The position numbers and the translations under genes were made by a program. Of a stretch of DNA of 34,492 nt, positions 26,324-34,492 are shown one piece after another. Position 1 is the first letter of the stretch; each line of letters begins with the position of its first letter. Under the pieces are notes generated by a model, which did no database searches, had not been told where the DNA came from, and saw only the letters and a list, made by a program, of their open reading frames with translations. This DNA comes from an uncultured Saprospiraceae bacterium (GTDB lineage: Bacteria; Bacteroidota; Bacteroidia; Chitinophagales; Saprospiraceae): positions 1-34,492 of the forward strand of contig CALKJD010000119.1 of assembly GCA_937995755.1 (NCBI GenBank), given 5' to 3'.

Positions 26324-27064
26324 TTAATAGCCCAGTCTATAGGTAGCTCCTAGCTGTAGAAGATGAGAATTTCCATAACCAAACTCGCCATATAAAGCAA
26401 TCTGTGGAGTAAAAAAATATCTAACTCCAGCAGATGCGAAGTATACAACAGTAGGTACAGTTACTTCAGAATCAAACTCATTTAGAATAGCACTTACTGC
26501 TGATTCAGAAATCGTCTTTCTTCTATTGATACTATAGCCTAAATATGTCGATGCATATGTATCTAGCTTTTCTATTTTGAAAATATGATAAGAGAGTTTT
26601 CCTCCAAACGTAAAGACATTATTTCTTTCTGTAATCGAACCTCCATCACAAATACAATCCTCGATACCAGGAATCGGAAACGGCGAATTACATTGTAAAG
26701 CACATAACGGATCATCTATAATCGCATTGAGATCATCTAGTGTATAATCATTTTTAGCATCGACTCTATAATAATTAAAAAACGCTCCGATAGAGATGGC
26801 TTGCGTGAGGCCATATTCGTAGGACAGGTTTAATGATGGACTTGGACTACCCGCGCCAGATCCTCCTCCTATTAGATTAAAGGCAAACTCTGTTGAATTA
26901 AGTAATCCTATTCCAATATTTAGGTTTTTATCACTCTTAGTATGATACGCAATGGTATCTGCAGCTAAGTTTTGCGCCGGACCATACTGTGCAATAGTAT
27001 CCGAAGCTATAAATGAGATTAAAAGTAAAATGAAAACAAACTTTATTTGAAGGATTCTGACCAT
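26324..27064 (-). CDS. Outer membrane beta-barrel protein
   Basis: I chose ATG 27064 (MVRILQIKFVFILLLISFIA...), giving 246 residues with a clear signal peptide ending in SDTIA-Q. A GTG at 27127 would add 21 residues before it. The mature part alternates amphipathic strands ending in aromatic residues (LSYEYGLTQAISIGAFFNYY, YASTYLGYSINRR, FASAGVRYFFTPQIALYGEF, LQLGATYRLGY), the usual look of an OmpW/OmpX-type or porin-like eight-strand barrel with a C-terminal aromatic. An insert of about 45 residues contains five cysteines (CALQC...DCICD), an odd feature for a barrel loop. Ligand unknown. Confidence 0.8.
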   Translation of the reverse strand: MVRILQIKFVFILLLISFIASDTIAQYGPAQNLAADTIAYHTKSDKNLNIGIGLLNSTEFAFNLIGGGSGAGSPSPSLNLSYEYGLTQAISIGAFFNYYRVDAKNDYTLDDLNAIIDDPLCALQCNSPFPIPGIEDCICDGGSITERNNVFTFGGKLSYHIFKIEKLDTYASTYLGYSINRRKTISESAVSAILNEFDSEVTVPTVVYFASAGVRYFFTPQIALYGEFGYGNSHLLQLGATYRLGY

Positions 27065-27101
27065 GACAATTGTATTTAGCCTTGAGACGTATAAAACTAA
27101 A

Positions 27102-27133
27102 ATAGACACATTGGTAAATAGACACACATTGGT
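27102..27133. repeat. Tandem near-identical repeat upstream of the OMP gene
   Basis: ATAGACACATTGGT (27102-27115) is followed by ATAGACACACATTGGT (27118-27133). The second unit has a two-base insertion (CA). They lie 38-70 bases before the outer membrane gene start and could be an operator pair or a small tandem duplication. Confidence 0.45.
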
Positions 27134-27194
27134 TGCTGAGCTATTGGATATCTTATTTTATAATTTATATCCAGCGTCTGATAAAGGCAAGACA

Positions 27195-27223
27195 TAAAAA
27201 AGGCGACCCAAATAGGATCGCCT
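27195..27223 (-). terminator. Intrinsic terminator of katG
   Basis: On the minus strand AGGCGA...CC pairs with GG...TCGCCT (one mismatch), followed by TTTTTT. It lies about 30 bases past the katG stop. Confidence 0.85.
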
Positions 27224-27252
27224 CTCAAAAATCTATTTATAATTATAATGTC

Positions 27253-29697
<2,445 letters not shown>

Positions 29698-30219
29698 ATG
29701 AATGTCAAAATAACCAAAATCAAAAAAGTGCGTAAAGGCGAATTGCTATTGAGCCATGGTGATGTAGCTTCATATGCGTTCAAAGTAGAGAAGGGTTGCT
29801 TGAGAAGTTACGTCATTGACGATACTGGTAAAGAGCACATATTACAGTTTGCACCAGAAGGTTGGCTAGTGGGAGATATGGACAGTTCAACACATCAAAA
29901 ACCATCCATTATCTTTATTGATGCCATAGAAGACAGTGAGATATCACTTATTTCAACCGATATTATTGGAGATTTCCATACTTTAGATCAGGAGCTTTTG
30001 GTTCAATTAAGTACTAAACTTAGAAACAATCTTATAGCCACTAACAATAGAGTTATTGGACTTTTAAGTGCCACCGCAGTAGAAAGATATATCGAGTTTA
30101 CCGAAACCTACCCTACTTTAATACAGCGTCTCCCTCTGAAATTAATTGCGGCGTATATCGGTATTACGCCAGAATATCTAAGCGAAATCAGAAGAAAGAT
30201 AGCGAAAAAGGGAAATTGA
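29698..30219 (+). CDS. Crp/Fnr family transcriptional regulator
   Basis: The protein has 173 residues from ATG 29698; an in-frame TTG two codons earlier is unlikely. Residues 8-95 form the cNMP-binding-like beta-roll (KKVRKGELLLSHGDVASYAFKVEKGCLR). A long connecting helix follows, then a C-terminal winged helix-turn-helix with LIAAYIGITPEYLSEIRRK. It lacks the FNR cysteine cluster, so it is more like the Bacteroidetes Crp-like sensors. Divergent from katG and 84 bases before the YceI gene, so it may regulate its neighbours; the signal it senses cannot be read from the sequence. Confidence 0.9.
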   Translation: MNVKITKIKKVRKGELLLSHGDVASYAFKVEKGCLRSYVIDDTGKEHILQFAPEGWLVGDMDSSTHQKPSIIFIDAIEDSEISLISTDIIGDFHTLDQELLVQLSTKLRNNLIATNNRVIGLLSATAVERYIEFTETYPTLIQRLPLKLIAAYIGITPEYLSEIRRKIAKKGN

Positions 30220-30303
30220 TCTACTTTCTTAATGTACCTTAATTTTTAAACGACTTTGTCGATTCATCTTTGTGTCATTAAATAACTAATAGACATAAAC
30301 ACC

Positions 30304-30834
30304 ATGACACAATTTAAATTAATAGGACTAATTACCGCTGTAGTCTTTCTATCTGCCTTTACCATTGCTAACCGCGCTTCTTATACAATTGATAAAGAGT
30401 TTTCAATTAAATTTAGCAATAAGAAAGCTTCTGGAGATTTTGATGAATTTTCTGGTGACATAGTATTCGATGAGGAGAATCTCGAAGAATCAAAATTTGA
30501 TGTAGAAATAGTAACTAAATCTATAGGAACAGGAAACTGGCTTAAAAATAGACACGCCAAAGGAAAAGGCTGGTTTAATGCCAATGAATACCCTACAATC
30601 AATTTCACTTCGTCAAAAATATCAAAATCAGAAGTAGGCTATGTAGTAACAGGTACTCTTAATATGCACGGTATACAGAAGGAAATCAAAATGCCTTTCA
30701 CATTTATAGACAATGTATTCAGAAGCAGCTTCACTGTAGACAGAACTGATTATAACATAGGAGGCACTACCGGAATGTCTGGTAAAGTGCCTCACGAAAT
30801 CCAGCTAGATATAGCAGTACCTGTCTCAAAATAA
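30304..30834 (+). CDS. YceI family lipocalin-like protein
   Basis: The protein has 176 residues and an ATG start. A signal peptide (1-22, ...LSAFTIANRA) is followed by the YceI beta-barrel: SYTIDKEFSIKFSNKKASGD, a GTGNWLKNRHAKGKGWFN segment, the classic FNANEYPTINFTS motif (about residues 95-108) and YVVTGTLNMHGIQKEI (about residue 120). YceI proteins are periplasmic lipid/isoprenoid carriers, often induced by stress. Between the Crp-like regulator and the VOC gene in one strand direction, so likely part of the same unit. Confidence 0.92.
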   Translation: MTQFKLIGLITAVVFLSAFTIANRASYTIDKEFSIKFSNKKASGDFDEFSGDIVFDEENLEESKFDVEIVTKSIGTGNWLKNRHAKGKGWFNANEYPTINFTSSKISKSEVGYVVTGTLNMHGIQKEIKMPFTFIDNVFRSSFTVDRTDYNIGGTTGMSGKVPHEIQLDIAVPVSK

Positions 30835-30891
30835 TTTGCTCTCAAAACTCACATACAATAACAACAATATCAAGGTCAAAAAGGTAATACC

Positions 30892-31863
30892 GTGAGAAGA
30901 AAAGTATTTTTAAGAAAACTAATAGGCGCATCAACTATAATTACAATGGATGGATTATCAACAATAGCTAATGCTATTTCACGTACGCATAACAAGAGTA
31001 TTGATTCAAATGAATTTGCTTCATTCGGAGCGATTCACTTGAACAATACGAGCCTAGAAAAGGCCACTCACTTTTGGACCCAAATAGTGGGCATGAAACT
31101 GAGAACAACCTCTGACACTAAAGCAGAATTTGGAACAGCGACACAAACGCTTGTCGTAGTACACCCATCCGCCAAAAATCCTTATCAAAAAGGATATAGT
31201 GGTCTTTATCACTTTGCTATCCATGCACCCAATATGGCAGCATTTGCTAGTATGATCAATAGATTAAATGTCAACAAATACCCATATGCTCCAGTAGATC
31301 ATACTATGTCAAAATCTGTCTACCTTGATGACCCTGACGGAATCAATATTGAATTTACATTAGAGACACCAGAGAGATTCAAACGAATTATCACTCAGGG
31401 AAGAATGAGAATAGAAGGCACTGATGGTATTATTCGTTCCGCTTCGACTCGATTAGATGTAAATGAAGTTTTGAAAGAACTAAAAGATACAGATTCAACC
31501 AAACCAATAGCCATCGACACCTATATTGGCCATATTCATCTTTATGCCAACCACATTGAAAATTCTACGGCCTTTTATAAGAAACTTGGATATTTACAAT
31601 TCAACTATCTTCCTGAATTTATGTATTCAGATCTGGGAGCAGGAGGAGATTATCAACATAGAGTAGTAATGAATACATGGCACGGCACCAATAAACCTTT
31701 GGCGCCCAAAGAAAGTGCAGGATTAAGGTACTATCAGATAAATTACAATAGTAAAGACCAGCTCGATGAAGCGCTTAGTAATTTCGAAGACATACCAGAA
31801 AAAGAAGGTAGTTATTGGATTACAGATCCAACTGGCAATAGGATTGTACTAAGCCATAAATAA
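30892..31863 (+). CDS. Exported two-domain VOC (glyoxalase/extradiol dioxygenase-like) protein
   Basis: The protein has 323 residues from GTG 30892; no ATG fits better upstream. The N-terminus (RRKVFLRKLIGASTI) resembles a Tat-type signal with a basic pair and FLR, suggesting export. Two vicinal-oxygen-chelate domains follow. The first (about 46-160) has FGAIHLNN, LYHFAIHAPNM and DDPDGINIEF; the second (about 205-323) has YIGHIHLYANH, TAFYKKLGY and WITDPTGNRIVLSH. This layout matches the CatE-type catechol 2,3-dioxygenase or glyoxalase families. Candidate metal ligands His and Glu are present, but the reaction cannot be assigned. Confidence 0.85.
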   Translation: MRRKVFLRKLIGASTIITMDGLSTIANAISRTHNKSIDSNEFASFGAIHLNNTSLEKATHFWTQIVGMKLRTTSDTKAEFGTATQTLVVVHPSAKNPYQKGYSGLYHFAIHAPNMAAFASMINRLNVNKYPYAPVDHTMSKSVYLDDPDGINIEFTLETPERFKRIITQGRMRIEGTDGIIRSASTRLDVNEVLKELKDTDSTKPIAIDTYIGHIHLYANHIENSTAFYKKLGYLQFNYLPEFMYSDLGAGGDYQHRVVMNTWHGTNKPLAPKESAGLRYYQINYNSKDQLDEALSNFEDIPEKEGSYWITDPTGNRIVLSHK

Positions 31864-31904
31864 GCTTCGTTTACTTCATGAAGCATTAAAATATTATAAA
31901 ACGT

Positions 31905-32495
31905 ATGACACAATTGAAATCTTTACTTACTGGCAAATATATGCTTTGGTTGATATTAGCCATCCCTGGCATTCTCACCACTATAAATTTTCTCAAAGGG
32001 CAACTGGATTATTCGATGATCATGCATATCACTGGTGAGTTTGCAGGTCGCTTTTTAGCGATTAGCCTTATCGCTACTCCAATCGCTTTAATGTTTCCAA
32101 AAGGAAGCGTATCGAAATGGCTCATTAGAAATCGTCGCTTCTTTGGAGTATCAGCGTTTGCTTATACCTTATTACATACAATTTTCTATGTTTTCGAATA
32201 CCCCTTGAGTCGATTGGCAAGTGAATTTTTACAGTTTTCAATACTCACGGGTTGGATCGCTTTTTTCATATTTATTCCTTTAGCCATTACGAGTACAGAT
32301 GCCGCTATGAGAAGAATGGGGCGTAAATGGAAAAAATTGCAACGCTGGGTATATTTGGCTGCAATTATGGCATTTGGCCACTGGGCATTATTAGGTCTAC
32401 AAGGTGAACACGCTAGTATGGGTGGAGCATTATTTCACTTTGCCCCAGTGATGGCACTTCAAGCCTATAGAGTCTGGAAACAAAATCAACACTAA
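31905..32495 (+). CDS. Ferric-reductase-like / YedZ-MsrQ heme membrane protein
   Basis: The protein has 196 residues and an ATG start. Five to six hydrophobic helices are visible. The family pattern RRFFGVSAFAYTLLHT (about residue 80) and KKLQRWVYLAAIMAFGHWALL (about residue 145) place it near MsrQ/YedZ, whose histidines bind heme b and pass electrons to the periplasmic methionine sulfoxide reductase MsrP. No msrP gene is in the window, so the partner may be elsewhere or this is a relative. Its position 42 bases after the VOC gene suggests one transcript with it. Confidence 0.85.
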   Translation: MTQLKSLLTGKYMLWLILAIPGILTTINFLKGQLDYSMIMHITGEFAGRFLAISLIATPIALMFPKGSVSKWLIRNRRFFGVSAFAYTLLHTIFYVFEYPLSRLASEFLQFSILTGWIAFFIFIPLAITSTDAAMRRMGRKWKKLQRWVYLAAIMAFGHWALLGLQGEHASMGGALFHFAPVMALQAYRVWKQNQH

Positions 32496-32675
32496 TTACC
32501 GACTTACAAAGCAAAAATCATAAACTGCTAAGATATTCTGTACCTCGTAGTTCATTTTTTTATCTGCCCCACACCCATACATATAATACGTGAAATGAAC
32601 TTTATACCTTAAAATCTAAGTGCGATTTACAAAGAATATTCCATCATTATCCAACTTCAAGTACATTGGTATGTC

Positions 32676-32699
32676 TTTCAATAAGTATATTTATTGAAA
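32676..32699. repeat. Hairpin just before the aspartyl protease start
   Basis: TTTCAATAA (32676-32684) pairs perfectly with TTATTGAAA (32691-32699) around a 6-base loop. It ends 13 bases before the GTG start and could affect ribosome access. Without a T-run it is not a terminator on the plus strand. Confidence 0.45.
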
Positions 32700-32712
32700 A
32701 TAAAAGATCATC

Positions 32713-33966
32713 GTGCATCGAATCTTCATCATCTTAGCGATTCACCTCACATGCATTAGCATCATATCTTCCCAGATGCTAGCGAGTGATCTAATGCAAC
32801 AAAAAGACAAAGTAACTATTCCTTTCAGTTACAAAAATGGCTTCATAGTACTAGATGTAAAATTCAACGATTTCATGCCAATGAGTTTCATCTTCGATAC
32901 TGGGGCTGAGCATACCTTGATATTTGATAAAGCAACTACAGATATTCTAGGTATTCCATACGACCGACAAATTAAAATTCTCGGCAGTGATCTTTCTATA
33001 GAAATGTATGCTCAAATCTCTCGGTCAATACCTTTTATATTACCCAACGGCACTAGAGTCAAAAGAGATATAGTGGTACTGGATGAAGACTACCTCAATC
33101 TCAGTACAATTAATGGAATTAACGTGGATGGCCTTATAGGAGGAGAATTCTTTAAAGGATTGGTCGTGCAGATCAACTTTGCAAAATCTAGGCTTGAACT
33201 ATACAACCCAGATAAATATAAAGCCTGTAAACATTGCACAACACACGACATTGAGATCATCGAACACAAGCCATATGTATTAGCAGACTATGTGTCTTCA
33301 TCTCAAAATGAATCCGATACCAGTCAACTAAAACTACTACTAGACTCCGGCGCAGCGATCACATTTTTATTATTTATGGAAAGTGATAGTTCTATAGTTA
33401 TTCCTGAAACTACCATACCTGGAAGTCTAGGAAAGGGACTTGGAGGAGACATCCTTGGCTTAGTGGGCAAGTCTCGGTTTATAGGAGTAGACGATTACGG
33501 CTTCCAAGAAGTAATTACTTATTTCCAAAGTGTTGACTCTGCCATCATAGCAGACAATGCTATAGATAGAAACGGAATCATTGGGAATACTGTAATATCG
33601 AGATATAATAAAGTCGCCATCGACTATACATATCAGAAATTATACCTTGAACCCAAGAAAAACTTTAATAAGGAATTTGAATATGATAAGTCAGGTATCA
33701 ACTTAATCGCACTAGGGCCCAAACTCGATCAACATTACGTAAACTCAGTACTTATCAACTCTCCAGCTTATGAAGCAGGCATAAGACCTGGAGATCTACT
33801 CCTTAAATACGGTTGGTGGTCGACAAAATGGTTTACCCATTCAGGTATTACAAAACGACTATCTAAAAAGGAGGGTAAAAAAATTAATCTTACGATCAAA
33901 AGAGGAGACCAAAAGATGAAGAAATCATTCATCCTCAGAGACTTATTCCTAAATAATAAAACATAG
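32713..33966 (+). CDS. Retropepsin-like aspartyl protease with PDZ domain
   Basis: The protein has 417 residues from GTG 32713; an in-frame stop at 32701-32703 excludes an earlier start. A signal peptide (1-20) precedes two aspartyl-protease half domains. The first catalytic motif is FIFDTGAEHTL (Asp about residue 62), the second LLLDSGAAITF (Asp about residue 211). Both are the DTG/DSG-A form of the aspartyl_protease_2 family. The C-terminus (about 335-400) is PDZ-like, with INSPAYEAGIRPGDLLLKYG. It is likely a periplasmic or surface protease; the substrate is unknown. Confidence 0.85.
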   Translation: MHRIFIILAIHLTCISIISSQMLASDLMQQKDKVTIPFSYKNGFIVLDVKFNDFMPMSFIFDTGAEHTLIFDKATTDILGIPYDRQIKILGSDLSIEMYAQISRSIPFILPNGTRVKRDIVVLDEDYLNLSTINGINVDGLIGGEFFKGLVVQINFAKSRLELYNPDKYKACKHCTTHDIEIIEHKPYVLADYVSSSQNESDTSQLKLLLDSGAAITFLLFMESDSSIVIPETTIPGSLGKGLGGDILGLVGKSRFIGVDDYGFQEVITYFQSVDSAIIADNAIDRNGIIGNTVISRYNKVAIDYTYQKLYLEPKKNFNKEFEYDKSGINLIALGPKLDQHYVNSVLINSPAYEAGIRPGDLLLKYGWWSTKWFTHSGITKRLSKKEGKKINLTIKRGDQKMKKSFILRDLFLNNKT

Positions 33967-33971
33967 TAGAC

Positions 33972-34002
33972 TTGCAAAACTTAGGAAGAATTACTACTTT
34001 TG
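33972..34002 (+). promoter_or_regulatory. Promoter of rplU-rpmA (Bacteroidetes type)
   Basis: TTG at 33972-33974 is followed after 20 bases by TACTTTTG (33995-34002), an exact TAnnTTTG. This gives a transcription start near 34009 and a leader of about 40 bases before the rplU ATG. Confidence 0.6.
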
Positions 34003-34047
34003 CAGTCAATTTGAAATAATTTTATTAATTAACAACAAACATAACAT

Positions 34048-34359
34048 ATGTTAGCTATCGTTACAATAGCTGGTCAACAGTTCAAAGTTGAGGAAGGTCA
34101 AGAGATCTTCGTCCACCAGTTAGAAGCATCAGCAGGTGATAATGTTTCATTTGACAACGTTCACATGTTGATCAATGGAGACAATACATCTGTAGGCACG
34201 CCGGTAATCAGTGGAGCCTCTGTAGGTGCTACTGTTCTAGGTCACCAAAAAGGAGACAAAGTAATCGTATTCAAGAAGAAAAGAAGAAAAGGTTACAAAG
34301 TAAAGAACGGTCACAGACAATCATTTACGAAGATCAAGATCGATTCTATCAAAGGATAA
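34048..34359 (+). CDS. rplU: 50S ribosomal protein L21
   Basis: The protein has 103 residues and an ATG start. It matches L21: an ATV/TIAGQQFKVEEGQEIFV-like N-terminus, then PVISGASV, VLGHQKGDKVIVFKKKRR and the terminal YKVKNGHRQSFTKIKIDSI. L21 binds 23S rRNA in the large subunit. It is followed 76 bases downstream by rpmA, the conserved bacterial gene pair. Confidence 0.98.
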   Translation: MLAIVTIAGQQFKVEEGQEIFVHQLEASAGDNVSFDNVHMLINGDNTSVGTPVISGASVGATVLGHQKGDKVIVFKKKRRKGYKVKNGHRQSFTKIKIDSIKG

Positions 34360-34435
34360 GATCTAAGCTTCACTAAGACAACTAATTAATAATAGAAGAG
34401 TCGACAAGTCGGCAATTCAGTAAAAAGTAAATAAC

Positions 34436-34492
34436 ATGGCACATAAAAAAGGTGTTGGATCCACGGACAACGGAAGGGATAGTAATCCTAAG
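34436..34492 (+). CDS. rpmA: 50S ribosomal protein L27 (5' end only)
   Basis: The frame opens with ATG and reads MAHKKGVGSTDNGRDSNPK before the window ends (19 codons). The MAHKKGVGS start is the hallmark of L27, whose N-terminus reaches the peptidyl transferase centre. The rest lies beyond the window. Confidence 0.97.
   Translation, partial: MAHKKGVGSTDNGRDSNPK

Noticed and set aside
31864..31904. Terminator between the VOC and heme membrane genes
   Set aside because: GCTTC...GAAGC forms a weak 5-bp stem without a T-run; co-transcription is more likely.

Overview
The window reads as chromosomal DNA of an AT-rich member of the Bacteroidota (Bacteroidetes). The evidence is a DUF58/MoxR/DUF4350/DUF4129/SpoIIM/RDD gene set in the arrangement typical of that phylum, promoter-like TAnnTTTG -7 elements (clearest before rplU), almost no Shine-Dalgarno sequences, a Bacteroidetes-type Crp/Fnr regulator, DUF937-OmpA and large secreted beta-helix proteins. 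A marine or sludge Saprospiria-like organism is my guess, not something the sequence proves. I see no tRNA, rRNA, CRISPR array, transposase, integrase or phage gene.

Layout. 1-5651 (minus) is the N-terminal 1883 codons of a giant secreted parallel beta-helix protein whose C-terminus lies outside the window. 5652-7004 is a long AT-rich non-coding stretch with several hairpins. 7005-7433 is a small conserved protein with a helix-turn-helix-like tail. 7550-14833 (minus) is a membrane/AAA+ cluster: spoIIM-like, a polytopic membrane protein, DUF4129, DUF4350, moxR, a DUF2085 protein, a small membrane protein, then DUF58. An RDD-family gene is divergent at 14967. An MscS-type channel (15706-16542) and a Dna2-like nuclease-helicase (16588-19941) follow on the minus strand.

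20060-22563 holds two diverged paralogous membrane proteins of unknown function. Between them lies a decayed, internally deleted copy of the 5' end of the neighbouring helicase gene (about 21138-21244), the clearest sign of local rearrangement here. Next come glycerate kinase (minus), a DUF937-OmpA envelope protein with a strong intrinsic terminator, a small leucine-rich-repeat protein without an ATG start, a beta-barrel-like outer membrane protein (minus) and katG catalase-peroxidase (minus).

29698-32495 (plus) is a likely operon or regulatory unit: Crp/Fnr regulator, YceI-like lipocalin, a two-domain VOC (glyoxalase/dioxygenase-type) exported protein, and a YedZ/MsrQ-like heme membrane protein. 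A retropepsin-like aspartyl protease with a PDZ domain follows (32713-33966). The window ends with the housekeeping rplU-rpmA ribosomal protein operon, the latter cut by the window edge.

How they fit together: the moxR cluster probably forms one envelope-associated AAA+/von Willebrand-like system of the MoxR-DUF58 kind. KatG and the Crp/YceI/VOC/heme unit suggest oxidative or redox stress handling. The most unusual items are the helicase 5'-end remnant between the two paralogs, the paralog family itself and the giant repeat-built surface protein.
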